Assembly: GCA_017883165.1 (NCBI GenBank)
Contig: JADGOC010000008.1
Span: 1-52,731, forward strand
From: Acidobacteriota bacterium
GTDB taxonomy: Bacteria; Acidobacteriota; Vicinamibacteria; Vicinamibacterales; CAVVIG01
Direction: 5' to 3'
DNA: 52,731 nucleotides
Each line of letters begins with the position of its first letter. Position 1 is the stretch's first letter. The notes beneath the pieces are model-generated. The model saw nothing but the letters and a program-made list of their open reading frames with translations, was not told where the DNA came from and did no database searches. This document shows, piece by piece, positions 19,217 to 27,675 of this stretch. A program made the translations under genes and the position numbers.

Positions 19217-22200
19217 ATGGACCTCAGCTCGACTCTGCACACGGCCACGCCAGACACATCGCTTGGTGTGTCCGGCTACAGTTTTAGCGACCTTCACAAT
19301 CCGGAGCGGCTTGCGTCGTTGTACGAGCGCTTCTGCGAGGAAGTGCAAGCGCAGGACGCGGCGCTCTGGCGTCAGTGGGACGGCTACCGGCAGGCGCCGG
19401 ACGCGCCGCGGCCGCCGATCGAGCTGTCGAACCTGCTCGTGGCGATGGCGCCGCACGTCAGCCGATTCATCGCGCGTCTGTTTCAGACCGACCCGCAAAC
19501 CTCCGCGATTGGCGTCTCGACGCGCGCGCAGGACGATCTGTTCCGGTTCAAGATCGATTTCGTGAGGCGCCGCGCGCTGCCGCTCATTAAAGGCGGCGCC
19601 CACGTCGACCGAACCACCGAGGACGACGCGGTTGTCGAGCGGTTGACCGCGGGCAGTTCGTCAGACGATGCCGAGCTGGCGCTGGCGCGCGCCGGTTGCG
19701 CGCTGATGGATCGCGAGAAGGGCGACAAGGCGGGCGTCGCGGCCGACATGGACGCGCTCAAGCGCTGGTGCGCCGCGCGCCTGCACGATCCGGCGTATCG
19801 CGGTTGGGTGATCTTTCGCTTCCCCGAAAACCTCGACTACTTTCACCTCGTCTCCGTGCAGCATGCGGCGCCGTCGCTGCCGGAAGCGATGATTGGACCG
19901 GACGGCCGCTTGCGCCGCCGCGACGGATTCAAGCTGACCGACACGCGGATGCACCAGCGCGAGGTGCTGAGCGAGATTCACTACTGCGTGCTCTGCCACG
20001 AGCGCGACAAGGACTCGTGCTCGAAGGGGCTGTACGAGGCCAAGACCGGCGATGCCGCGGCCGACAAGCTCGCCAGGGTCGCCAAGGTCGCCGTGAATCC
20101 GCTCGGCATCGAGCTGAACGGGTGCCCGCTCGACGAGAAGATTTCCGAGATGCACATGCTGCGCAAGGCCGGCGATGCCGTCGGTGCGCTGGCGCTCGTC
20201 GCGATCGACAACCCGATGTGCCCGGGCACCGGCCACCGGATCTGCAACGACTGCATGAAGTCGTGCATCTACCAGAAACAGGAGCCGGTCAACATCCCGC
20301 AGATTGAAACCGGCGTGCTGACCGACGTGCTGGGGCTCCCGTGGGGCGTCGAGATTTTCGGGCTCCTCACGCGGTGGAATCCGCTCAACGTCCGCCGGCC
20401 GTACGCGCTCCCATACAACGGCAAGAACATTCTCGTCGTCGGCCTCGGTCCCGCCGGATACACGCTCGCGCACTACCTGGTGAACGAGGGGTTCGGCGTC
20501 GTCGGCATCGACGGGCTGAAGATCGAGCCGCTGCCGGAGGATCTCGTCGGCACCGATCGACAGCCGCCGCGTCCCATTCGCGACTGGAGTGAGATCTACC
20601 GGCCGCTTGACGATCGCGTGCTCGAAGGTTTCGGCGGCGTGTCCGAGTACGGGATCACCGTGCGCTGGGACAAGAACTTTCTGACGCTCGTCCACCTGAC
20701 GCTGGCGCGCCGCCGCCTCCTGCGGATGTACGGCGGCGTCCGATTCGGCGGCACGATGCCGATCGAGGACGCGTGGACGTCAGGCTTCGACCACGTGGCG
20801 ATCGCGGCGGGCGCGGGACGTCCGACGATCATCGACATGAAGAACAACCTGATGCGCGGCATCAGGAAGGCCAGCGATTTTCTGATGGCGCTGCAGCTGA
20901 CGGGCGCCTTCAAGCGCGAGGCGCTGCCGAACCTCCAGGCGCGCGTGCCGGCGATTGTGATCGGCGGCGGGCTGACGGCCATCGACACGGCGACCGAGCT
21001 GATGGCGTATTACCCGCTGCGGGTCGAGAAGACGCTGCGCCAGTACGAAGCGCTGGCGACCGAGATGGGCGAGGATCGCGTGCGTGCGGCGTACGACGCG
21101 GAGGAGCTCGCGCTGCTCGACGAGTACCTCGTGCACGGGCGCGCGGTGGCCGCCGAGCGCGACCGCGCCGAGGAGGCAGGCGAGCGGCCAGATTTCGTTC
21201 CGCTCGTGCGGGCCTGGGGAGGCGTCACCATCGCGTATCGCAAGCGCATGGTCGACGCGCCGGCGTACCGGTTGAACCACGAGGAGATCATCAAGGCGCT
21301 CGAGGAGGGCATCGTCTTCGCCGAGCTGCTCAATCCCATCGAGGCGGTGGCCGATGAGTTCGGCCATGTGAAAGAAATGATCTTCAGGCGGGAAGGGCTA
21401 CCGGAATTGCAGGACGGCAGGAAGGCAGAACCGCACGAAGTGACACTTCCCGCGAGGACCGTGCTGGTGGCGGCGGGGACGTCCCCGAACGTGACATGCG
21501 AGAAGGAAGCGCGTGGCACGTTTCAGATGGACGCGAAGAAGAAGTTCTTTCAGCCTTACGCCACGTCGCGGAGCAGCGACGGGCGGTTTCACCTCACGCC
21601 CGATGCCGGCGGCTTCTTCACGTCCTACGACGCCGGCGGCCGGTTCGTCTCCTACTATGGCGACAATCATCCGCGCTACGCCGGGAACGTGGTGAAGGCG
21701 ATGGCGTCGGCGAAGGACGGTTTTCCGCACGTCGTGAAGCTGTTTGCGCAGGAGATCGCGGCGCTGGATCCGGCGGCGCAGCCGAACCGCGACGCCGCGT
21801 GGACCGCACTTGCGAGCCGGCTCGACGCGGATCTCAACGCGTACGTCGAAGACGTCATTCGCCTCACGCCGACCATCGTCGAGGTCGTCGTGAAGGCGCC
21901 GGCCGCCGCGAGACACTTCCGTCCCGGGCAGTTCTACCGCCTCCAGAACTACGAGTCGGTCGCCCGCCGCGTGGGGACGACGCCGCTCCTGATGGAAGGG
22001 ATTGCGCTGACCGGCGCGTGGGTGGACAAGGAGAAGGGACTCCTGTCGCTGATCGCGCTCGAGCTCGGCGTGTCCAGCCGTCTGGTCGCGTACCTGAAGA
22101 AGGGCGAGCCCGTCGTCGTGATGGGCCCCACCGGTGCGCCGACCGAGATTCCCGAGCATCAGAACGTCCTGCTGCTCGGCGGCGGACTCGGGAACGCCGT

Positions 22201-22807
22201 GCTGTTCTCCATCGCGAAGGCGATGCGCGACGCCGGCAACAAGGTGATCTACTTCGCCGGCTACAAGAAAGGCGAGGACCTCTTCAAGCGCGAGGACATC
22301 GAGGCGGCGACCGACCAGGTGATCTGGAGCACCGACACCGGTGCGGGGGTCGAGCCCGGACGGCCGCAGGATCGGCACTTCCGCGGGAACATCGTCCAGG
22401 CGATGCTGGCGTATCAGGCGGGCGAGCTCGGCCCGCGGCTCGTGCCACTCGACACGGTCGATCGGATCATCGCCATCGGATCCGACCGCATGATGGCCGC
22501 GGTCAAGGCGGCGCGGCACGGCGTCCTCGCGCCGCATCTGAAAGCGGGCCACGTGGGCATTGCGAGCATCAACTCGCCGATGCAATGCATGATGAAAGAA
22601 GTCTGCGCGCAGTGCCTGCAGAAACACGTCGATCCGGCGACGGGCAAGGAGACGATCATCTTCTCCTGCTTCAACCAAGATCAGGACATGGACCGCGTCG
22701 ACTTTCCGAACCTCGCAGCGCGGCTACGGCAGACCACCGTGCAGGAAAAGCTGTCGAGCCTCTGGCTCAATCACCTGCTCTCCGTGCACCCGTTCGCACA
22801 CGTGTAA
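19217..22807 (+). CDS. Giant NfnB/GltD-like plus NfnA/PyrK-like FAD/Fe-S oxidoreductase
   Basis: 1,196 residues, predicted cytoplasmic. Residues 1-250 are a helical region I do not recognise. C257, C260, C268 (HYCVLCHERDKDSC) and C335, C343, C346, C350 (CPGTGHRICNDCMKSC) look like two Fe-S sites. A GltD-like FAD/NAD(P) module starts with VVGLGPAGYTLAHYL near residue 406, and a second dinucleotide motif GGGLTAIDTATEL follows. From about residue 890 comes an FNR-like module (FRPGQFYRLQNYES, LLLGGGLGNAVLFS) ending in MQCMMKEVCAQC...FSC, a PyrK/NfnA-type [2Fe-2S] site. The order resembles NfnB fused to NfnA, but the substrate is unknown. No Shine-Dalgarno is visible before the ATG. Confidence 0.8.
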   Translation: MDLSSTLHTATPDTSLGVSGYSFSDLHNPERLASLYERFCEEVQAQDAALWRQWDGYRQAPDAPRPPIELSNLLVAMAPHVSRFIARLFQTDPQTSAIGVSTRAQDDLFRFKIDFVRRRALPLIKGGAHVDRTTEDDAVVERLTAGSSSDDAELALARAGCALMDREKGDKAGVAADMDALKRWCAARLHDPAYRGWVIFRFPENLDYFHLVSVQHAAPSLPEAMIGPDGRLRRRDGFKLTDTRMHQREVLSEIHYCVLCHERDKDSCSKGLYEAKTGDAAADKLARVAKVAVNPLGIELNGCPLDEKISEMHMLRKAGDAVGALALVAIDNPMCPGTGHRICNDCMKSCIYQKQEPVNIPQIETGVLTDVLGLPWGVEIFGLLTRWNPLNVRRPYALPYNGKNILVVGLGPAGYTLAHYLVNEGFGVVGIDGLKIEPLPEDLVGTDRQPPRPIRDWSEIYRPLDDRVLEGFGGVSEYGITVRWDKNFLTLVHLTLARRRLLRMYGGVRFGGTMPIEDAWTSGFDHVAIAAGAGRPTIIDMKNNLMRGIRKASDFLMALQLTGAFKREALPNLQARVPAIVIGGGLTAIDTATELMAYYPLRVEKTLRQYEALATEMGEDRVRAAYDAEELALLDEYLVHGRAVAAERDRAEEAGERPDFVPLVRAWGGVTIAYRKRMVDAPAYRLNHEEIIKALEEGIVFAELLNPIEAVADEFGHVKEMIFRREGLPELQDGRKAEPHEVTLPARTVLVAAGTSPNVTCEKEARGTFQMDAKKKFFQPYATSRSSDGRFHLTPDAGGFFTSYDAGGRFVSYYGDNHPRYAGNVVKAMASAKDGFPHVVKLFAQEIAALDPAAQPNRDAAWTALASRLDADLNAYVEDVIRLTPTIVEVVVKAPAAARHFRPGQFYRLQNYESVARRVGTTPLLMEGIALTGAWVDKEKGLLSLIALELGVSSRLVAYLKKGEPVVVMGPTGAPTEIPEHQNVLLLGGGLGNAVLFSIAKAMRDAGNKVIYFAGYKKGEDLFKREDIEAATDQVIWSTDTGAGVEPGRPQDRHFRGNIVQAMLAYQAGELGPRLVPLDTVDRIIAIGSDRMMAAVKAARHGVLAPHLKAGHVGIASINSPMQCMMKEVCAQCLQKHVDPATGKETIIFSCFNQDQDMDRVDFPNLAARLRQTTVQEKLSSLWLNHLLSVHPFAHV

Positions 22808-22808
22808 A

Positions 22809-23009
22809 TCAGGCGACGCGCCATCCGTCGCCGCGCAGCGAGTTCATCAGCCGTACCGAGCGCTCGATGAGCTCGGTTGGTTCGTCGACTTCTTCGACAG
22901 ATTCGGAGCCGTCCGGGCGGGTGATCACCACGCGGTAGCGTCCGACGGAGCGGTCGCGGCTGATTTCGTACCGCAGCTTCTCGCCGTCGCGATCGAAGAA
23001 CCAAATCAT
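22809..23009 (-). CDS. Small conserved-looking protein, function unknown
   Basis: A 66-residue acidic/basic protein (MIWFFDRDGEKLRYEISRD...) predicted to form a small beta-sheet with a C-terminal helix. Its last codon is 1 bp from the end of the large oxidoreductase on the opposite strand. A TATTCT hexamer ends 9 nt before the ATG and there is no Shine-Dalgarno. Strong codon bias and a compact, sensible sequence make it a likely gene. No catalytic motif is seen. Confidence 0.65.
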   Translation of the reverse strand: MIWFFDRDGEKLRYEISRDRSVGRYRVVITRPDGSESVEEVDEPTELIERSVRLMNSLRGDGWRVA

Positions 23010-23059
23010 CGGGAAATGAGAATACCTCGAAGCGGGCCAGGCTGAGAACGGTCAAATTC

Positions 23060-25183
23060 TCACTCGCGTCGTTGTTGTTCGTTCGCTGTCGTTCGTGTCA
23101 GGTAATGAAACAGAAATTCATAGATATCGGCCTGCTCTTCGATCTGCTTTGAGATCGGCTTGCCAGCGCCGTGCCCGGCGCGCGTCTCGACGCGGAGCAG
23201 GATCGGGCCGCCGGTGTCGGCGACGGCCTCCTGCAGGCGCGCGGCGAATTTCTTCGCCATGCCGGGCGCGACGCGGTCGTCGGTGTCCGCCGTCATCACG
23301 AGCGTCGGCGGATACGCTACACCGTCGCGGACGTTGTGATACGGCGAATACCGCAGCAGGTACGCGCACTGGTCGGCAGCGTCTGCGCAGCCGTACTCTG
23401 GAATCCAGAAGCGACCGACGGTGAACAAGTGATACCGCAGCATGTCGGCGACCGGCACGCGGCAGACGACGGCGCCGAACAGTTCGGGCCGCTGGGTCAT
23501 GGACGCGCCGACGAGCAGGCCGCCGTTGCTGCCGCCTTCGATCGCGATCGCGCCAGGCGCCGCGTGTCCGTTCGCGAGCAGCCACTCGGCGGCCGCGATG
23601 AAATCGTCGAAAACGTTTTGTTTGCGGTCGAGCATGCCCGCGCGGTGCCAGGCTTCACCGTACTCGCCGCCGCCGCGCAGGTTGGCCACCGCGATTAACC
23701 CGCCCGCATCGAGCCAGAGAAAGTCGGACGGATCGAACGCCGGCGTCATGCTGATGTTGAAGCCGCCGTAGCCGGTGAGCAGCACCGGCACTGGACGCGT
23801 CGTGTCGACGTGTCGAACGAGAAACATCGACACCTGCGTGCCATCCTTCGAGGGATACCAGACCTGCTCGACCACGTAGCGCGTCGGATCGACGGAGCGG
23901 GCGCCCCCGTCGGCGTCCGGGGTGTCGAATGGCCGCACGCGGCGGCTCTCGAGATCGCACGCCAGTATCCGCGGCGGCGTCGTGAACGAAGTGAACGCGA
24001 TGTACGAGCGCTCGTCACGCCAGCGGGCGGCGATGCCGAGGATGGATCCGAGCCCCGGCAGGGCCATGTCTCCAGGGTCACCGGCGTGGCGTCCGTCGAG
24101 CTCGAAGATCCGCAGCCGATCGCTCGCGCGCTCCAGATACGACACGATGAGCCGGCCGCCGCCGATCGCCGCGAGCGAGAGCTTGTCGCCCGACTCGCCG
24201 ATCACTTCACGCGGTGCCGGATCCGCGTCGCGCAGGTCGAAGACGACGATACGGCCGCGGGGCGCGTCCAGGTCGGTCCAGAAATAGAGCCTGTCGTCGG
24301 CGCCATCGATGAAGTGCCATCCGCTCGAAAAACCGCTGACGACGGTCCGCCTGAAGGCGGACACGACTTCAGAAGTCGCGTCCGGCTTCAACCGGACGAC
24401 GTTTACTTCCGCGTTGTCGTTCGCGCCACGCCGGCTTGTGATCACGAGCTGTCCGCCGTCGCTCGTCACGTCGACCTCGAAAACGACCTCTGGCGCGTCG
24501 GGTCGTTCGTGGATCAGGTGATCCTGATCCTGCGAGTCGCCGAGCCGGTGGAACCACACCTGGCAGAAGTATTGTTCGTGTTCGGGCGGAACCGTGCCAG
24601 GCTTCGGAAATCGCGTGTAGAAGAAGCCGTCGTCGGCCCATGCGATCGAGGCGAACTTCACCCACCGGACGGAGTCGCCCAGATCCGCGCCCGCCACGAC
24701 ATCGTGCACGCGCAACTCCTGCACGTCGCTCCCGTGGCGCGACAGCGCGTACACCACGCGAGCGCCCTCATCGTCTGGCTCGAATGCCGTGACGGCGGTG
24801 GTACCGTCCGCGTCCATGCCGTTCGGATCGACCAGCACCCGCCGAGCCCCCAGCCCCGAGCCCCTAGCCGCGAGTCCCATTTCTTGCAGGTACAGCACCG
24901 CCTGATTCTTCGTCCCGTCGTTTTCCGTGAAGAACAGCCGCGCACCGCGGACCGCGGGCACCGACGTGCGCGGATACCGGTGCAGTGCGCGGAGCCGCTC
25001 GACCAGGCGCGCGCGATTGGGTGTGTCGAGCAGCCGACGCGTCAACGCGTTCTCGGCGGCGACCCAGGCGGTGGTTTCCGAAGCGTCGGTGGTCTCGAGC
25101 GTGCGAAACGGATCGGCGACCGGCGTGCCGTGGAGGATCTCCACGACGTCGATGCGAGGGGCGGGAGGATAGGTGCGTGGCAC
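23060..25183 (-). CDS. Prolyl oligopeptidase family serine peptidase (S9A)
   Basis: 707 residues, no signal peptide, so cytoplasmic. The N-terminal half is the beta-propeller beginning YPPAPRIDVVEILHGTPVADPF; the C-terminal alpha/beta-hydrolase holds the triad Ser in EGGSNGGLL (about 551), Asp in DTDDRVAPG (about 634) and His in RAGHGAGKP (about 670). LTGYGGFNISM and NLRGGGEYGEAWH are typical S9A motifs. Start is the GTG at 25183, 14 bp after the glk stop. Two repeat-derived inserts sit in the propeller: a 35-bp heptad tract (24843-24877) encoding GLAARGSGLGARR-like sequence, and a BIME-like element (24345-24398) encoding VRLKPDATSEVVSAFRRT. Both keep the frame. Confidence 0.92.
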   Translation of the reverse strand: MPRTYPPAPRIDVVEILHGTPVADPFRTLETTDASETTAWVAAENALTRRLLDTPNRARLVERLRALHRYPRTSVPAVRGARLFFTENDGTKNQAVLYLQEMGLAARGSGLGARRVLVDPNGMDADGTTAVTAFEPDDEGARVVYALSRHGSDVQELRVHDVVAGADLGDSVRWVKFASIAWADDGFFYTRFPKPGTVPPEHEQYFCQVWFHRLGDSQDQDHLIHERPDAPEVVFEVDVTSDGGQLVITSRRGANDNAEVNVVRLKPDATSEVVSAFRRTVVSGFSSGWHFIDGADDRLYFWTDLDAPRGRIVVFDLRDADPAPREVIGESGDKLSLAAIGGGRLIVSYLERASDRLRIFELDGRHAGDPGDMALPGLGSILGIAARWRDERSYIAFTSFTTPPRILACDLESRRVRPFDTPDADGGARSVDPTRYVVEQVWYPSKDGTQVSMFLVRHVDTTRPVPVLLTGYGGFNISMTPAFDPSDFLWLDAGGLIAVANLRGGGEYGEAWHRAGMLDRKQNVFDDFIAAAEWLLANGHAAPGAIAIEGGSNGGLLVGASMTQRPELFGAVVCRVPVADMLRYHLFTVGRFWIPEYGCADAADQCAYLLRYSPYHNVRDGVAYPPTLVMTADTDDRVAPGMAKKFAARLQEAVADTGGPILLRVETRAGHGAGKPISKQIEEQADIYEFLFHYLTRTTANEQQRRE
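24345..24398. repeat. BIME-like palindromic element inside a coding sequence
   Basis: Three adjacent inverted repeats: 24345-24362 (7-bp arms, loop TGAA), 24364-24378 (7-bp arms around one A), 24379-24398 (7-bp arms, 6-nt loop). The outer two are inverted copies of one 18-bp unit, GTCCG..TGAAG.CGGAC, matching at 15 of 18 positions. Two REP units in opposite orientation around a palindromic linker is the layout of a bacterial interspersed mosaic element. Confidence 0.75.
24843..24877. repeat. Heptanucleotide tandem repeat tract (CGAGCCC type), intragenic
   Basis: Five heptads in exact 7-bp register: CGAGCCC, CCAGCCC, CGAGCCC, CTAGCCG, CGAGTCC. It lies within the propeller domain of the prolyl oligopeptidase and adds a Gly/Ala/Arg-rich loop. 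Confidence 0.8.
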
Positions 25184-25197
25184 AACCGGGCGCGGCT

Positions 25198-26196
25198 TTA
25201 TGGAGCGCTCGCGGCGAAGACCGCAGCGCCGAGGAGTCCGGAGTCTGGATTGAGGATCACCTTGACCGGCATCGCCGTGAGCATCGCGTCGAGCGGCGGC
25301 TTGGCGCGGAACGCGCGGATAAACGACCCGTTGGCGAGCGCCGGCAGAATCTTCGGCGCGATGCCGCCGCCGACGAACACGCCGCCCGTCGCGACGGTCC
25401 GCAGCGCGAGGTTGCCCGCCTCGGCCCCGTAGGCCTCGACAAACATGTCGAGGGTCGCCACGCAGCCGTCGCAGCGGCGCTCGAGCGCCGCCGTCGAGAT
25501 GGCCGCCGGCGCGTCGGCATGCGAGACGTCGATGTGCGCCGCGCACGCGCCGGCGTGAGTGATGCTGAACAGGTTCACCAGGCCAGGCCCGGAGAGCACG
25601 CGCTCGACGTCGGCGCGGCCGTGGCGCCTGGTCACGTCGCGCAGGAGTGCCATCTCGCGTTCGGTGCGCGCCGAAAAATCGGCGTGCCCGCCTTCGGACG
25701 CGACAGGGATGAACCGCCCGTTCACGTTGAGCAGCATCGCTTCGCCCAGGCCGGTCCCTGCGGCGATGAGCGCGATGTTGCCGATATTGTTGCCCGGGAG
25801 CGGCTCGCCGTCCTGCAGGACGTGGACTTCGGACGCCTCGAGCACCGGCACGGCGCACGCCAGCGCCTGGAGATCGTTCAGCAACATCACGCGCGCGAAC
25901 GTGAAGCGCGCCGCCACGTGCCGTGCGTCGACTTTCCAGGGCACGTTGGTCAGCTCGGCCGCTTCGTCTATCACTGGACCGGCGACGCCGAAGCACGCCG
26001 TCGCGATCGCCACGCCCTTCACGGCGTCGTCTTGGAGGAACTCGGCGATCATCGACGGCAGATCGCTGTAGTCGAGCGTCCCGAAGACGCGCACCGCGAC
26101 GGGGCGCGGACGCGGCGCGGCTGGTTCAAACAATCCGAGGAGCGTCTTGGTGCCGCCGATGTCGCCGGCGAGCAGCATGCGCGTCATCCTTGACAT
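25198..26196 (-). CDS. glk: Glucokinase
   Basis: 332 residues of the E. coli-type Glk family. LLAGDIGGTKTLLGLFEP is the ATP-phosphate motif, AIATACFGVAGPV and NIALIAAGTGLGEAML are the sugar-binding and adenosine regions, and SEGGHADFSAR and VFVGGGIAPKI are further signatures. It phosphorylates glucose to glucose-6-phosphate. I chose the ATG at 26196 since AAGGAG lies about 10 nt upstream; the ATG at 26205 is too close to that site. It heads a minus-strand run with the prolyl oligopeptidase, and diverges from the BRCT/TPR gene by 30 bp. Confidence 0.93.
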   Translation of the reverse strand: MSRMTRMLLAGDIGGTKTLLGLFEPAAPRPRPVAVRVFGTLDYSDLPSMIAEFLQDDAVKGVAIATACFGVAGPVIDEAAELTNVPWKVDARHVAARFTFARVMLLNDLQALACAVPVLEASEVHVLQDGEPLPGNNIGNIALIAAGTGLGEAMLLNVNGRFIPVASEGGHADFSARTEREMALLRDVTRRHGRADVERVLSGPGLVNLFSITHAGACAAHIDVSHADAPAAISTAALERRCDGCVATLDMFVEAYGAEAGNLALRTVATGGVFVGGGIAPKILPALANGSFIRAFRAKPPLDAMLTAMPVKVILNPDSGLLGAAVFAASAP

Positions 26197-26226
26197 CAGA
26201 TGCATTCTCCTTCATCTTGAACGCCG

Positions 26227-27405
26227 TTGAGCTCAGCCTCGCCTGATCTGCCGGGTCGTCCGCCCCTCGAGGGTCAGGTCGTCGTATTCACCGGAAAACT
26301 CAGCTCGCTCGGCCGCAAGGACGCGCGCGCGCTCGTCGCGCGCCTGGGCGGCGCCACCGCCGACGACGTCAACGCGAAGACGACGATGCTGGTGATCGGC
26401 GCCGAAGGCTTTGGCCCGTCTCCTCAATCCGACTCGCCCGACGTCGATCCCGCGGCCGCGTCCGGCGTCAGCCGGATGAGCAACAAACTCAAGCGCGCCG
26501 AGGAGATCAACGCGCAGCAGCAACCCTCCCAAATCCGCATCCTCACCGAAGAGGAATTCTGCGGGATCGCCGGCGTGCCGACGCCCGAGGCGCTGAAGCG
26601 GCAGTATCACGCGATGCGCGATCTGCTGGCGCGGTACCGGGCGCTTCGCGAAGATCATCTGCGCTATCTGGTGAAGTGCGGCGTCATCCGGCCCGTGCTC
26701 CGCACCAACGCCGACACATTTTTCGCGTTTCCGGAGCTGGCGGCCATCAGGCAGGCGAACGAAGGGTTGAGCGACGGGGCGTCGTTCCGAAGCGTCGTCA
26801 GGGCGCTGATCGCGTCGCGTCAGGGGCAGCTCGCGTTCGATTTTCGACTGGATGCGGCGCCCGCCAAGATCTTCACGCTGCGACCTCGGACGGAGACCCG
26901 CGCCGTACCGGCGGCGAACGACGTCGCGCCGCGCGCGCCGCGCGATACGGCGCTCGCCGAAAACTACTTCCGCGCCGGCTCCGCGCTCGACGATGGAGAC
27001 GAATCGAAGCGGGAGGAGGCCGCGGCGGCGTACCGCAAAGCTTTGGAGTGCGATCCGTACCTGGTCGCCGCGCTGATCAATCTCGCGAACGTGCACTACA
27101 GCCGCGACGAGCTCGCTGAAGCGCAGGCGCTCTACGAGCGGGCGATCGGCCTCGAATCGGATTTCTTCGAGGCGCACTTCAACCTCGGCAACATCTATCA
27201 CGATCTCGGCCGCTTCGCCGAGGCGCTGGGCTGCTACAGCGAAGCGCTGAAGCTCAATCCGTTCTACGCCGACGCGCATTTCTATCTGGCGGTGACGTTC
27301 GAGAAGATGGGGCAGCCGCAGGAGGCGCGTCCGCACTGGCGCGCGTATCAGGAGCTCGCGCCGCAAGGCGAGTGGGTCGAGCTGGCGAAAGAATTTTCAG
27401 AGTAG
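26227..27405 (+). CDS. BRCT - HTH - TPR protein
   Basis: 392 residues from a TTG; no better in-frame start exists. Residues about 12-110 are a BRCT domain (VVVFTGKLSSLGRKDARALV, LVIGAEG), similar to the one in DNA ligase LigA. Residues about 120-215 hold a MerR-like helix-turn-helix (LRYLVKCGVIRPVLRTNADTFF). After a Pro/Ala linker, residues 240-390 are three to four TPR units (AYRKALECDPYLVAALINLA, AQALYERAIGLESDFFEAHF, YSEALKLNPFYADAHFYLAV). DNA or protein scaffolding is implied; no enzymatic motif is seen. The function is unknown. Its stop directly abuts the end of the 89-residue gene on the other strand. Confidence 0.82.
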   Translation: MSSASPDLPGRPPLEGQVVVFTGKLSSLGRKDARALVARLGGATADDVNAKTTMLVIGAEGFGPSPQSDSPDVDPAAASGVSRMSNKLKRAEEINAQQQPSQIRILTEEEFCGIAGVPTPEALKRQYHAMRDLLARYRALREDHLRYLVKCGVIRPVLRTNADTFFAFPELAAIRQANEGLSDGASFRSVVRALIASRQGQLAFDFRLDAAPAKIFTLRPRTETRAVPAANDVAPRAPRDTALAENYFRAGSALDDGDESKREEAAAAYRKALECDPYLVAALINLANVHYSRDELAEAQALYERAIGLESDFFEAHFNLGNIYHDLGRFAEALGCYSEALKLNPFYADAHFYLAVTFEKMGQPQEARPHWRAYQELAPQGEWVELAKEFSE

Positions 27406-27675
27406 CTAATAGCGGTAGTCTTCGGGGCTGCGCTTCTTCGGCGTGCGGCGGAGCTTGTAGAACGTGCAGTCCGGGCACCACGCCTGCGGATCGAAACCGG
27501 TGGCGCCGGCCATCGGCAGGACGTCGCGGTGGCCGCAACACTCCGGGCCGTCTTCTGGCGGACGCCGCCAGCGGCACGACTTGAACTTCATCACGGCCGC
27601 CGAGGCCGCGGGAGCGTCGGGCTGCGCGGCCGGCGCGTCGGGAACGATCGAGCGCGCGATCAACGGATCAGTCAT
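27406..27675 (-). CDS. Cys-rich small protein downstream of the DEAD-box helicase
   Basis: 89 residues. An Ala/Pro-rich N-terminus of about 28 residues precedes a conserved-looking core with five cysteines: SCRWRRPPEDGPECCGHRD and WCPDCTFYK, probably a zinc ribbon. The tail RRTPKKRSPEDYRY is basic. The ATG overlaps the helicase stop by 8 bp (ATGACTGA), so it is likely translated by coupling and may work with the helicase or RNA. A shorter start at 27591 (MKFKSCRWRR) is possible. Confidence 0.72.
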   Translation of the reverse strand: MTDPLIARSIVPDAPAAQPDAPAASAAVMKFKSCRWRRPPEDGPECCGHRDVLPMAGATGFDPQAWCPDCTFYKLRRTPKKRSPEDYRY

